NCBI GenBank assembly: GCA_041392805.1 | Contig: JAWKLJ010000002.1 | Span: 1,751,001-1,815,000, forward strand | DNA: 64,000 bases | Reading direction: 5' to 3' | Source of the DNA: Saprospiraceae bacterium | GTDB lineage: Bacteria > Bacteroidota > Bacteroidia > Chitinophagales > Saprospiraceae | In this document: piece after piece, positions 1 through 7,927 of the stretch | Position numbering within the stretch: position 1 is the stretch's first letter | How the letters are laid out: each line of letters starts with the position of its first letter | Made by a program: the position numbers and the translations under genes | Notes under the pieces: model-generated | Seen by the model: only the letters and a program-made list of their open reading frames with translations | What the model was told of the DNA's origin: nothing | Database searches by the model: none

Positions 1-23
1 TTGTTAACCATGAATCTTCAGTA

Positions 24-398
24 ATGCGTAATTTGATTTTGATATTTTTCATGTTTTTAGCAGGTGCTATCGTCCAGCAATTACTACCTTGGTGGAGTAT
101 TTGGGTGTTAGGCATTGTCATTGGTTTTTTTATCAAACCAGGAGGTGCTCTCAAGGCCTTTTCCATTGGTTTTGTGGGTGCTGCTTTGCTGTGGGGCGCC
201 TATGCTTTTTGGCTGAATTGGCAAAACGGAGGCATTATGGCCACCCGGATCGGCACCCTGTTCGGCGGATTAAATCCGGGTTCATTGCTGGTGATTACGG
301 CGCTGTTTGGTGGCATATTTGGTGGACTAGGGACTTTGTGCGGTTATGTTGGCCAATCTTTGTTTCAACGAGATTTATCGGCCAATCGTCTAAAATAG
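24..398 (+). CDS. Small integral membrane protein, function unknown
   Basis: 124 residues, not recognised. The protein is almost entirely hydrophobic, with likely membrane spans near residues 3-20, 24-40, 44-63 and 84-112; the last is very glycine-rich (GGIFGGLGTLCGYVG). The short charged tail (QRDLSANRLK) is the only polar part. The ATG shares one base with a TAA stop at 22-24 of a frame that enters from the left edge (TAATG), so this is probably the second gene of a translationally coupled pair whose first gene lies outside the window. It is followed on the same strand by a 2TM-domain protein. No catalytic motif can be seen. Confidence 0.7.
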   Translation: MRNLILIFFMFLAGAIVQQLLPWWSIWVLGIVIGFFIKPGGALKAFSIGFVGAALLWGAYAFWLNWQNGGIMATRIGTLFGGLNPGSLLVITALFGGIFGGLGTLCGYVGQSLFQRDLSANRLK

Positions 399-454
399 TT
401 TAGACTTAAAAGAATTATTTCTATTCTAGCTTTTGTTTTAAAAAGAAATCGCTA

Positions 455-832
455 ATGAGGGATGATCAATATGAAAAGGCTAAAAAACGTGTAGAAGAAA
501 AAAAGAAGTTTTACAAGGGCTTGTCGACGTACCTTGTTATGAGTATTTTTTTTTACATTTTAAACCAGGTGACTTACTCGGGCTCCTGGTGGTATTATTG
601 GCCTATGATGGGGTGGGGCATAGGTATCCTGCTTCAATATTTTAAATTGTTCGGCATACCAGGATTGATGCCAGTTGAAGGAGATTGGGAAGAAAAAGAG
701 ATGGAAAAGGAATTGTCGAGAATGAGGCAAAAGGATGGTACTTATCAGGACTCAGGAGAAGCGGACGATTACCTGGATTTAAGAGAAGCTGAACCCCAAA
801 AGCGCGGGTGGCGCGACGATGAATTGGTATAA
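455..832 (+). CDS. 2TM domain-containing protein
   Basis: 125 residues. A highly basic, helical N-terminus (KAKKRVEEKKKFYKGL) leads into two hydrophobic helices near residues 23-40 and 46-66, the pattern of the 2TM domain family (PF13239), which in Bacteroidota occurs alone or next to LytTR/sensor kinase genes. The polar C-terminus, from about residue 75, is rich in Glu, Asp and Arg and probably cytoplasmic. No kinase or regulator partner is adjacent here, so its signalling role, if any, is unknown. A hairpin follows directly after the stop codon. The family call is from pattern recognition, not from a search. Confidence 0.75.
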   Translation: MRDDQYEKAKKRVEEKKKFYKGLSTYLVMSIFFYILNQVTYSGSWWYYWPMMGWGIGILLQYFKLFGIPGLMPVEGDWEEKEMEKELSRMRQKDGTYQDSGEADDYLDLREAEPQKRGWRDDELV

Positions 833-834
833 AA

Positions 835-861
835 AAGGTGTTTCGATAACCGAAACACCTT
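835..861 (+). terminator. Hairpin after the 2TM gene
   Basis: An 11-bp perfect stem (AAGGTGTTTCG paired with CGAAACACCTT) with a 5-nt loop starts three bases after the stop codon at 832. An A6 run precedes the left arm, so the best U-tract is on the minus strand; on the plus strand the hairpin lacks a good T-run. Likely an intrinsic terminator for the upstream pair, inferred from position. Confidence 0.5.
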
Positions 862-966
862 CATAACTATAAACAAACAAAAAACATTAGCAATGTTGAA
901 ACTGTTGACTAAACAGTAGAATTAGGATAGTGTTTAAAAAAAGTTTTCTTTTGAATAAAAACGTTT

Positions 967-1656
967 ATGGGGGCAAATAGAAATGAAAGGCTGTTTTGGA
1001 TTGGTCTGGTTGGCATTGTATTGGCCTTTATGCTTTTGAGATTTTTCCCTTTTTTCCGATTGGTACTAATGGCACTTTTGTTTTTGGCAATGCTGGTTTT
1101 TTTAATCTTAAGTTTGACGAATAGTTATCAAAAAAGGAAAGAGGATAAAGCTTTTAAACGTTCAACGATAGGCCAGGTAAAAATTAGAATCGACTATTGT
1201 GGCAGCCAAATTGAAAAGAATAAAGGAGAGTTGGAGCAAATAAAAAGAGATATTCAAGAACTAGAACGCAACCTTGACGCGGGCATAGAAATTGCACCCC
1301 AACATAAAAAGGAAGGAGCGTCCCTGATTGAGGCATTTCGATCGGAACTCCAACTGAGAGAAACTAAAATTAGTTTTTTTGAGACTTGTGTCAGAAAACT
1401 GGAAATCCTCCTGCACAACCATACTATCGCACAACAAATTACCGAAAAAAAGAAGGCACTCGAACAACTCAAAGAGAATCATTACGAGGAATTGGCAGCC
1501 ATGGAAGCATTGCGCACGCAAGTAGAGATGGATACCCACTACCTGAATACCATTCGCGAATTATCTTCTCAAATGTTTCTGAGTCAAACTGTTGATGACG
1601 CTTTACTGCTCAAAGTAGAACTCGAAAAAATGACCAGCGAATTGGAAAATACCTAG
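967..1656 (+). CDS. Membrane-anchored coiled-coil protein, function unknown
   Basis: 229 residues. Two closely spaced hydrophobic segments (about residues 9-27 and 31-50) anchor the N-terminus. From about residue 60 the protein is rich in Lys, Glu, Gln and Leu with heptad-like spacing (for example KKKALEQLKENHYEELAAME), giving a long, probably cytoplasmic coiled coil up to residue 225. I do not recognise a family. A membrane-tethered coiled coil suggests a scaffold or cell-shape role, but nothing in the sequence fixes this. Its TAG stop lies one base from the stop of the convergent thioredoxin gene, so the two transcripts must overlap or share termination. Confidence 0.7.
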   Translation: MGANRNERLFWIGLVGIVLAFMLLRFFPFFRLVLMALLFLAMLVFLILSLTNSYQKRKEDKAFKRSTIGQVKIRIDYCGSQIEKNKGELEQIKRDIQELERNLDAGIEIAPQHKKEGASLIEAFRSELQLRETKISFFETCVRKLEILLHNHTIAQQITEKKKALEQLKENHYEELAAMEALRTQVEMDTHYLNTIRELSSQMFLSQTVDDALLLKVELEKMTSELENT

Positions 1657-1657
1657 C

Positions 1658-2212
1658 CTATTTCCCGTAGGCTTTGGAAAATTCGTTAAAAGATTTGTTT
1701 TTATAATGTTCTTCTCCGATGAAAGTGAGCTCTTTGATGATGGCATCAGCTTCCTTATAACCGGGAGAGATGGTTATTCTATCTTGTTTTTCATCTAGGT
1801 ATACGAATGCTGGATATCCCATTTTGCCATCCAGCAAAGAATAGGCTAATTCATGAACGCCTTTGCGACCCGCGTTAGGGATATACTTTAGGGTATAATT
1901 TTTGAAAACAACGTTTTCTTGTTGTTCCGCATTGAATTTCACGGGATAAAAGTGTTTATTCATCAGTTTTGCTACCCCTGGGTCGGTGAAGGTCGTTTGA
2001 TCCATTCGTTTACACCAGCCACACCAATCTGTATATACATCGACAAACAATTTTTTGGGATGGGTTTCATTCAACTTAATGGCTTCCTCCCAGGTATACC
2101 ATTTTATCACATCACCCTTATCGGTCAGGGAGGTGGCTTTATCAGGATTTATAAAAGCAAAGGCTAAAAAGGCTAAGGAAAGAATAAGGGTGCTCTTCAA
2201 AACTTTTTTCAT
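1658..2212 (-). CDS. Secreted thioredoxin-fold protein (CGWCK active site)
   Basis: 184 residues with a Sec signal peptide or anchor (residues 1-20, MKKVLKSTL then hydrophobic). The thioredoxin fold follows: the redox pair is Cys64-Gly-Trp-Cys67-Lys in DWCGWCK, and a cis-proline motif occurs near residue 133 (MGYPAFVYLD). The family (thioredoxin_7 type) acts in the periplasm in disulfide exchange or cytochrome/T9SS cargo maturation in Bacteroidota; the substrate here is unknown. The ATG at 2212 is the only sensible start because it gives a clean signal peptide. It is divergent from ubiX and convergent with the coiled-coil gene. Confidence 0.85.
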   Translation of the reverse strand: MKKVLKSTLILSLAFLAFAFINPDKATSLTDKGDVIKWYTWEEAIKLNETHPKKLFVDVYTDWCGWCKRMDQTTFTDPGVAKLMNKHFYPVKFNAEQQENVVFKNYTLKYIPNAGRKGVHELAYSLLDGKMGYPAFVYLDEKQDRITISPGYKEADAIIKELTFIGEEHYKNKSFNEFSKAYGK

Positions 2213-2372
2213 TTTATTCTATTTTTTATGCAAAGGACTATTTAAAACGCACACAAAATTCAGCAATATTACGTGATAAATATAAAGCTTATTTCTAGAT
2301 TAAGATAACTTTAACTTGTCTGGATTGGAGGCTGCGCTGGATGTGTTAAAGAAAAATGGTAAAAAACCAGTT

Positions 2373-2951
2373 ATGATAAAGAAGAAGGTGGTCATAGGGG
2401 TAGGAGGGTCAAGTGGATCTATTTATGCTAAAGTACTTATGGATAGACTCCTTCTACTCTCAGAACAGTGGGCAGCTGTTGGGGTGGTGATGAGCGATAA
2501 TGCACGGTTCAATTGGCAACTTGAGCTGGAAAACAAAGATTACGAAAAATATCCCTTTCAGTGGTATGACAAAAAGGATTTCATGGCTCCTTTTGCTTCG
2601 GGGTCAGCCCGTTATGACAGCATGATTATCTGCCCTTGTTCAATGGGCTTATTAGGGCGGATAGCCCACGGTATTTCTGATGACCTGCTCACCCGTGCTG
2701 CCGATGTCATGTTGAAAGAAAGACGGAAATTGATCGTGGTCCCAAGAGATACGCCCTACAGTTTGATTCACCTTTATAACATGAAAATCCTTACGGAGGC
2801 AGGTGCCATCATTTGCCCGGCAAGCCCTTCTTTTTATAGCAAGCCCAAGGATTTTGAAGCTTTAGCCGCCACCGTAGTAGATAGGGTCTTAGACCTCGTA
2901 GGTTTTAATTTGGATACCTACCGATGGGGAGAGCACCGAAATGATTTGTGA
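2373..2951 (+). CDS. ubiX: UbiX-family flavin prenyltransferase
   Basis: 192 residues from the ATG at 2373, the usual UbiX size. The N-terminus has the FMN-binding strand-loop VIGVGGSSGSIYAK, then the middle region DSMIICPCSMGLLGRIAHG (the conserved CS/TxxT-like segment), DDLLTRAADVMLKERRKLIVVPRDTP and the substrate-end motif IICPASPSFY. The family attaches a dimethylallyl group to FMN to make the prenylated cofactor of UbiD-type decarboxylases. Because mqnD of the futalosine pathway lies in the same window, a menaquinone-pathway decarboxylase partner is plausible (inference). An in-frame TTG at 2316 would add 19 residues with no homology-like pattern, so the ATG is preferred. Confidence 0.85.
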   Translation: MIKKKVVIGVGGSSGSIYAKVLMDRLLLLSEQWAAVGVVMSDNARFNWQLELENKDYEKYPFQWYDKKDFMAPFASGSARYDSMIICPCSMGLLGRIAHGISDDLLTRAADVMLKERRKLIVVPRDTPYSLIHLYNMKILTEAGAIICPASPSFYSKPKDFEALAATVVDRVLDLVGFNLDTYRWGEHRNDL

Positions 2952-2976
2952 AATCCACTAAAATATTAGACCTTTG
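2945..2976 (+). promoter_or_regulatory. Candidate Bacteroidota promoter for the FKBP gene
   Basis: TTTG at 2945-2948 and GAccTTTG at 2969-2976, separated by 20 nt, match the Bacteroidota -33 (TTTG) and -7 (TAnnTTTG) elements except for one base of the -7 box. It lies 33 bases before the ATG at 3010 and overlaps the end of ubiX. Seen by eye only. Confidence 0.35.
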
Positions 2977-3009
2977 CGGCCCGTTTATAAGGATTCAAAT
3001 AAATGAATT

Positions 3010-3669
3010 ATGAAAACTTTGCTGAAGTATACCTTATTTATGGGTACCCTTTGTGGTACTTTAATCATTAATGCACAAGAAAAAATGGATTCATTAAGTT
3101 ACAGCATGGGTATCTTGGTTGCCCAAAATTTAAAGCAACAAGGGTTCACCACCCTGGAGGGTGCCTCTTTTGCTAAGGGCCTTGAAGATGTCATGCAAGA
3201 TAAAAAACTGGCAATTAGCTTGGAGCATGCCAATCAGTTGGCCCAGAAATACCTAACGGAACAACAGGCAAAAGCTCATTCAGGTACCATTGAGGCCGGG
3301 CGGAAATTCTTGTCAGAGAATGCCAAAAAGCAAGGTGTTGTTAGCCTGCCAAGTGGTTTGCAATATGAAATCATAACGGAAGGTACGGGGCCTAAACCCG
3401 CTGCTTCAGATAAAGTTAAAGTACATTATCACGGTACACTATTGGACGGAACCGTTTTTGATAGTTCGGTAGAAAGAGGTTCTCCTGCTGAGTTTGGTGT
3501 TACCCAAGTGATTTCGGGATGGGTAGAAGCCCTACAGTTGATGCCGACTGGATCTAAATGGCGCTTATTTATCCCCTCTGATTTGGCCTATGGCGAAAGA
3601 GGTGCTGGTGCACAAATCAAACCTTTTTCCACTTTGATATTTGAAGTGGAATTATTGGGCATAAAGTAA
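3010..3669 (+). CDS. FKBP-type peptidyl-prolyl cis-trans isomerase (Mip/FklB-like)
   Basis: 219 residues. A signal peptide (residues 1-22, ending in NAQ) is followed by the FKBP_N dimerisation region (about 25-95, DSLSYSMGILVAQNLKQQG) and the catalytic FKBP domain (about 120-219) with VKVHYHGTLLDGTVFDSS and FIPSDLAYGERGAG, which line the prolyl-binding pocket. The enzyme speeds prolyl isomerisation of exported proteins in the periplasm. It is followed two bases later by trmD on the same strand, so the two are probably cotranscribed although functionally unrelated. Full-length and intact. Confidence 0.93.
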   Translation: MKTLLKYTLFMGTLCGTLIINAQEKMDSLSYSMGILVAQNLKQQGFTTLEGASFAKGLEDVMQDKKLAISLEHANQLAQKYLTEQQAKAHSGTIEAGRKFLSENAKKQGVVSLPSGLQYEIITEGTGPKPAASDKVKVHYHGTLLDGTVFDSSVERGSPAEFGVTQVISGWVEALQLMPTGSKWRLFIPSDLAYGERGAGAQIKPFSTLIFEVELLGIK

Positions 3670-3670
3670 C

Positions 3671-4351
3671 ATGCGAATCGATATTTTATCTGTAATGCCA
3701 GATTTGTTGCACAGTCCCTTGGAGCACTCCATTATGAAACGTGCCCAGGAAAAGGGATTGCTGGAAGTGCATCTGCATGACCTCAGGGTCTTTGGTATTG
3801 GCAAGCATAAGGAATTGGACGACTATCAGTTTGGTGGCGGAGCAGGGATGGTGATGCGATTAGAGCCTGTGGTCAATTGTATAGAACAATTACAGGCGGA
3901 AAGGACCTATGATGAGATCGTGTATATGACACCCGATGGTCAGCGCCTGGATCAAAAGTTGTGTAACCGCTTTTCGATGAAGGAAAACCTGATGATCTTG
4001 TGTGGGCATTATAAAGGAATAGATGAGCGGATCAGGGAACATTTTATTACTGCTGAAATTTCGATAGGAGACTATGTCTTATCAGGCGGAGAGCTGCCCG
4101 CCGCCGTCTTGGTAGATGCCGTTGGCCGACTGCTTCCAGGCGTTTTGAATGATGAAACCTCTGCTCTTTTTGATTCCTTCCAAGATGATTTGCTCGCCCC
4201 CCCCGTTTACACCCGACCAGCCGAATTTAGAGGCTGGGAAGTTCCTGAGGTCCTGCTGTCCGGCAATTTTAAAGCCATTGAGCAATGGCGTTATGAACAG
4301 TCGCTTGCACGGACCAGGCAACGCCGACCGGATTTATTGAAAGAAGATTAG
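3671..4351 (+). CDS. trmD: tRNA (guanine-N1-)-methyltransferase TrmD
   Basis: 226 residues, normal length. TrmD methylates G37 of tRNAs with S-adenosylmethionine, preventing +1 frameshifting, and is usually essential. Diagnostic segments are present: MRIDILSVMPDLL at the start, FGGGAGMVMR near 57, YMTPDGQRL, the trefoil-knot SAM site LCGHYKGIDERI and IGDYVLSGGELPA near 112-145, and the C-terminal tRNA-binding part (YTRPAEFRGWEVPEVLLSG). The ATG sits one base after the FKBP stop, implying translational coupling. A run of eight C at 4197-4204 lies inside the coding sequence but the frame is intact. Confidence 0.97.
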   Translation: MRIDILSVMPDLLHSPLEHSIMKRAQEKGLLEVHLHDLRVFGIGKHKELDDYQFGGGAGMVMRLEPVVNCIEQLQAERTYDEIVYMTPDGQRLDQKLCNRFSMKENLMILCGHYKGIDERIREHFITAEISIGDYVLSGGELPAAVLVDAVGRLLPGVLNDETSALFDSFQDDLLAPPVYTRPAEFRGWEVPEVLLSGNFKAIEQWRYEQSLARTRQRRPDLLKED

Positions 4352-4352
4352 T

Positions 4353-4402
4353 TAGGGAATGCCTGAAGATCCAAAGATTATTTGGTTTTTTGGCATTCCC
4401 TA
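4353..4402. terminator. Nested bidirectional terminator between trmD and rfaE1
   Basis: An outer perfect 11-bp stem, TAGGGAATGCC (4353-4363) with GGCATTCCCTA (4392-4402), encloses an inner stem CCAAA/TTTGG (4371-4375 with 4381-4385) followed by T6. It begins right after the trmD stop and ends just before the rfaE1 stop, so it can end both convergent transcripts. Confidence 0.8.
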
Positions 4403-4404
4403 AA

Positions 4405-5394
4405 TTAGTTTCCCAACAAATCTTCGTATTCCTGCAACAATTGAGCTTTGTCGACAGGGACGACGCCCACTTTTTCGCAAACCTGACCTCCGGCCAGGTT
4501 GGCCAAATTGGCGATCTGGTGCATGCCTAGCGATAAAGCCATGCCTAAGGCAACAATGCTAATGACGGTGTCGCCAGCGCCACAAACATCAGCAATTTGC
4601 CGGGCTTGGGTAGGCAGGATGGCTATTTCACCTTCACTGTCATAAAAAAGCCCTTTCTCGGAAAGGGTAATCAGGGTATGTTTATTTCCTAATTTTGATT
4701 TGATCTCCTCTGAGGCTTTTTTAAGGCTGTCTATGGTAGGTTTTACCTCGAAGGGTAGTTGCTGCTGAATTTCACGAAGGTTTGGTTTAAAAAGACTCAC
4801 CTTTTTGTAGGCCCAAAAATGCTTGAACTTTGGATCGACGACAGTGGGAATATCTCTTTTGATCGCTTCAAGTATAATTTTCTGAATGACTTTGTATGTC
4901 AACACCCCTTTATTGTAATCCTGGAACAGAATGAGGTGAATCGTTTTGGTATTCAAGATCTCTCTGATCTTTGCCAGGTAGGCCATTTCGTCTTCACTAG
5001 AAAGATCATGGGTATCTTCTCTGTCTACGCGCAACAAATGCTGGTGATTAGACAAAACCCTCGTCTTTACCGTTGTTATTCTATCCTTAGAACGAATGAG
5101 TCCTTTCTCCTGTAACTGATGAGCTGGCAAGAGTTGCTCAAATAAGGTTCCATTTTCATCGGCTCCGATGCAACTGCAAAGGTAGGGTGTGGCACCTAAA
5201 GCCTTGATATTCAAGGCAACATTGGCAGCTCCGCCCAAGCGGTCCTGAGACTCCTTCAGATGAACGACCGGCACTGGGGCCTCGGGAGAAATTCGAGTCA
5301 CTGAACCACTCAGATAACGATCAATCATCACATCCCCCACAATCAGAATGTTGAGCTTATTAAAAGCATTAAAAATTTCAGCAGTTGTAGTCAT
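4405..5394 (-). CDS. rfaE1: D-glycero-beta-D-manno-heptose-7-phosphate kinase (PfkB family)
   Basis: 329 residues, the length of the stand-alone kinase half of HldE. Substrate-side motifs IDRYLSGSVTRISPEAPVPV and RLGGAANVALNIKALGA are typical of heptose-phosphate kinases; the PfkB ATP/anion hole is CGAGDTV (GAGD at 272-275, Asp275 as catalytic base). It phosphorylates heptose-7-phosphate at C1 on the way to ADP-heptose for LPS core or glycan. The adenylyltransferase half is absent from the protein and not seen in the window, so it must be encoded elsewhere. It is co-directional with waaA 280 bases upstream, but a large repeat separates them. Confidence 0.88.
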   Translation of the reverse strand: MTTTAEIFNAFNKLNILIVGDVMIDRYLSGSVTRISPEAPVPVVHLKESQDRLGGAANVALNIKALGATPYLCSCIGADENGTLFEQLLPAHQLQEKGLIRSKDRITTVKTRVLSNHQHLLRVDREDTHDLSSEDEMAYLAKIREILNTKTIHLILFQDYNKGVLTYKVIQKIILEAIKRDIPTVVDPKFKHFWAYKKVSLFKPNLREIQQQLPFEVKPTIDSLKKASEEIKSKLGNKHTLITLSEKGLFYDSEGEIAILPTQARQIADVCGAGDTVISIVALGMALSLGMHQIANLANLAGGQVCEKVGVVPVDKAQLLQEYEDLLGN

Positions 5395-5423
5395 CGAAGC
5401 GATTTAGAAAAACCCTAATGGGG

Positions 5424-5431
5424 CAAAATTA
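5424..5431 (-). promoter_or_regulatory. Candidate -7 box for rfaE1
   Basis: TAATTTTG on the minus strand matches TAnnTTTG exactly, 30 bases before the rfaE1 ATG. No clear -33 TTTG is seen at the usual distance, so support rests on the -7 box and position alone. Confidence 0.35.
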
Positions 5432-5479
5432 TTAAAACTGAAATAATAAATAAGGTTATGGCTTAGAAGATTCAATGAA

Positions 5480-5630
5480 GGCCACCCGGAAGTCGGAAGG
5501 TGGAAGTCGGAAATCCTCAGGAGCGCAATGAAGGGGGAAATGGGAAGGTGGAAGTCGGAAATCCTCAGGTGCGCAATTTTCCCCCTTCCGCCTTCCCCCT
5601 TCCGACTTCCCCCTTCCCATTTCCCCCTTC
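5480..5630. repeat. GA/CT-rich dispersed repeat with 35-bp direct copies and a 30-bp inverted arm
   Basis: Two 35-bp copies with one mismatch (5495-5529 and 5543-5577, period 48) contain GGAAGTCGGAA followed by TCCTCAGG and GCGCAAT. The segment 5531-5560 is then matched by its reverse complement at 5600-5629 with 29 of 30 bases, so the element can fold into a long hairpin with a 39-nt loop. A related element with the same ATTGCGCTCCTGAG core lies near 17000. Open frames through it encode low-complexity peptides and are not genes. It fills the gap between waaA and rfaE1. Confidence 0.75.
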
Positions 5631-5675
5631 CCATTTCTAGTCTCGAAACGGAGGATTACCAAAAGCGTCAAAAGT

Positions 5676-6917
5676 TCAATTAAACAAATGAGTCATTATT
5701 TTTAGGGCACTTCCCTTATTTTCTTCAATAAAACCTTTGGCGGCTTTGGATGCCTTGGTGTAAGCAGCTTCCGCCATTAGAGACTGGATGATTTGCTGCA
5801 AGGATTTTCCATCATTTATACTAAATCCACCACCATTTTTGAGGAGTTGTCTAGCTTCCTCAAACTTATGGTATTTGGGGCCAAAGATCACTGGAAGGCC
5901 AAAAGCAATGGGTTCGAGGGTGTTGTGGATGCCAGCGCCAAAGCCGCCGCCGATGTAAGCCACCGTGCCATAGCGGTAAATGGCTTGCAACATGCCAATA
6001 TTATCGATGAGGAGAATCCTATGGGATGTTTCAGTCGAGGAAGTGTACTGGGAAAACCGGATAAAATCTTTTTTTAAGACCGCTTCAAGTTCTTTGAGGT
6101 GGGTCTCACTGATGTCATGAGGTGCTATGATAATTTTCCAATCGGAGAGAAATGCTTGCTGTAGGATCGGAGCGAGGAGGGCTTCGTCGGGAGGCCAGGT
6201 ACTCCCAGCGACTAAGCACTTTTGGTTTTGCACAAATTGTGCTACGAGGGGCAACTGTTTATCCTCCTTGGGTATTTGCGCAACCCGGTCAACCCTCGTG
6301 TCGCCAGCAATGGTTACGGCATTACATCCAATTTCTTTTAATAATTGGAAAGAAGTATGATCCTGAACAAAAATATGCGTGAATTTGGCTAGCAATTTGC
6401 GAAAAAAAGCGCCATAAGGTTTAAAAAAGATTTGGTCAGCGCGGAAAACGGCGGAGATAAGATAAGTGGGAATGGCTCTGGTTGCTAAAGTGGTTAAATA
6501 ATGGTGCCAAAACTCATACTTTACAAAGATGGCTATTTGAGGATTGACCAATTCGATGAAAGTGTTCGCATTCATTTTACGATCGATGGGGAGGTAGCAA
6601 ATCAATGCTGCATGCGGGTAGTTTTTTCTGATCTCATAACCCGAAGGAGAGAAAAAACTGAGGATGAGTTGGCTTTCCGGGTATTTGGCTTTAATGGCCT
6701 CCAGGAGTGGGCGCCCTTGTTCAAATTCGCCCAGGGAGGCGCAGTGTATCCAAATTCTTCGGGTGCTGCCTTGGGGGTGCTGGGTGTTAAACTGAATCAG
6801 TTTTGCTTTCCAATGCTTTCGTCCTTCGACCCAAAGTTTGGCTTTAGGCGAAAATAGGCTGGCGGTATGAATAAGCAAAACATAGCAGTTGATGACGAAA
6901 TTATATAAAAACAGCAT
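5676..6917 (-). CDS. waaA: 3-deoxy-D-manno-octulosonic acid (Kdo) transferase
   Basis: 413 residues from the ATG at 6917. It transfers Kdo from CMP-Kdo to lipid A precursor at the inner membrane. A hydrophobic N-terminal anchor (residues 1-20) precedes KAKLWVEGRKHW and the catalytic glutamate in ASLGEFEQGRPL (Glu64). The C-terminal Rossmann half has AGSTWPPDE and YIGGGFGAGIHNTLEP, the GT30 nucleotide-sugar site. The frame is open for 32 more codons upstream, but that stretch would run into the neighbouring gene and lacks family features. Forty-four bases separate it from the upstream barrel protein, suggesting an operon. Confidence 0.93.
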   Translation of the reverse strand: MLFLYNFVINCYVLLIHTASLFSPKAKLWVEGRKHWKAKLIQFNTQHPQGSTRRIWIHCASLGEFEQGRPLLEAIKAKYPESQLILSFFSPSGYEIRKNYPHAALICYLPIDRKMNANTFIELVNPQIAIFVKYEFWHHYLTTLATRAIPTYLISAVFRADQIFFKPYGAFFRKLLAKFTHIFVQDHTSFQLLKEIGCNAVTIAGDTRVDRVAQIPKEDKQLPLVAQFVQNQKCLVAGSTWPPDEALLAPILQQAFLSDWKIIIAPHDISETHLKELEAVLKKDFIRFSQYTSSTETSHRILLIDNIGMLQAIYRYGTVAYIGGGFGAGIHNTLEPIAFGLPVIFGPKYHKFEEARQLLKNGGGFSINDGKSLQQIIQSLMAEAAYTKASKAAKGFIEENKGSALKIMTHLFN

Positions 6918-6961
6918 GTATCTTTTACTGCATTTGCTGAAGAGCAGGGCACCCTTCAGGA

Positions 6962-7726
6962 TTAGTAATAAATAGCTTCCTCGCCAATACCAATATAAAA
7001 AGGAATGATCCACCCAATACGTAAGCCATAAACCAAATCAAGGCGTTTTGTGGTGTCCTTTCGTCTGGTAATGAAATCAAAATCCCTTCGATTTTGGGTA
7101 AAAGCTTGGGTGAATTCAAGGCCAAGGAAAAAGTTGATTCTCTTATCTGCACTCAACAATTGATATCCGACAAATTCGGTCAGGCTAAACCCGTTTGTGA
7201 GCCTATCATAACCCTTTTTATAATCCCCCAATAGCTGAGGAACCGCTTGCTGAGGATCATTTAATACCCGAATGTGGTGTTGAAGCAAGCCAGGGCTGAG
7301 GGTCAATCTAATACCTGCCCTGGGATGCTTTGCCGACAAAGGAAAAAGCTTGCCAAAAGTGGCATGAAGCAGCCATCCTCGTTCTCTTAAGCGAATATCC
7401 GCAGGTAATCGATTGTTTCCAATAATATAACCCGCTTCAGTGCGCAACAGGGCCAACACATCCTCTTTTACTTTGGTCCCAAATAAGAAATTGCCATTCA
7501 GCCCCAAAATCCAGTTGCCTTTTTCTGACATCCACTCCATTCCCAGTCCAATACTAGCATGGGAGCCAAAACGATCGGCCAAGTCAGCTCCCGGCGTGTG
7601 TCCTGCATAACTGATATAAGGCATCAGTACCTGGCCTTTATTTTGGGCAAAAGGATCTGCTTGGCTCCAGAGCGGGCATTTGCAGCATACGATTATAAAA
7701 AAAATAAGGTGACCGATTTTTAACAT
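6962..7726 (-). CDS. Outer-membrane beta-barrel-like protein, function unknown
   Basis: 254 residues from the ATG at 7726, chosen because it gives a clean signal peptide (MLKIGHLIFFIIV ... LWSQA). The mature part has alternating hydrophobic/polar stretches typical of a small outer-membrane barrel: GNWILGLNGNFLFGTKV, RGWLLHATFGKLFPL, FFLGLEFTQAF, LVYGLRIGWIIPFYI. No named family is recognised. Its position directly upstream of waaA suggests an envelope role, but this is inference. The final residues (GEEAIYY) do not end in a classical aromatic barrel signal preceded by a strand, so the topology is uncertain. Confidence 0.65.
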   Translation of the reverse strand: MLKIGHLIFFIIVCCKCPLWSQADPFAQNKGQVLMPYISYAGHTPGADLADRFGSHASIGLGMEWMSEKGNWILGLNGNFLFGTKVKEDVLALLRTEAGYIIGNNRLPADIRLRERGWLLHATFGKLFPLSAKHPRAGIRLTLSPGLLQHHIRVLNDPQQAVPQLLGDYKKGYDRLTNGFSLTEFVGYQLLSADKRINFFLGLEFTQAFTQNRRDFDFITRRKDTTKRLDLVYGLRIGWIIPFYIGIGEEAIYY

Positions 7727-7827
7727 GCTGCAATTTAAGTAGTTTGACGGAAATAAATGATACAACTTTTATAGGCAAGGAGGATAAATTAAAACATGTT
7801 GCCTGCACCATCATGTTAAATTAACCT

Positions 7828-7835
7828 TATTTTTG
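7828..7835 (+). promoter_or_regulatory. Candidate -7 box for the uxs-rfbB operon
   Basis: TATTTTTG matches TAnnTTTG, with an 11-bp palindrome GTTAAATTAAC just upstream (7815-7825). A TTG at 7799-7801 could be the -33 element but the spacing (26 nt) is long. It would give a leader of about 85 bases before the GTG at 7928. Confidence 0.35.
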
Positions 7836-7927
7836 GCATCAAATATAAAAGCTAACAAAACATAATTGGCAAAAAATCGTATAGCCTATTTTCAGTATCG
7901 AACATTTTCTCATTTAAAACAATTGCT

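Noticed and set aside
4197..4204. Frameshift in trmD at the C8 tract
   Set aside because: The frame continues with all conserved C-terminal TrmD motifs, so the gene is intact.
5404..5671. Two overlapping minus-strand open frames of 71 and 76 codons
   Set aside because: They run through the GA/CT-rich repeat, encode low-complexity Gly/Lys/Arg and repeated RISDFHLP peptides, and have no independent gene features.
7006..7152. Alternative upstream start of waaA within the barrel-protein gene
   Set aside because: It would overlap the neighbouring gene in another frame and adds no waaA-like sequence; the ATG at 6917 begins the family pattern.
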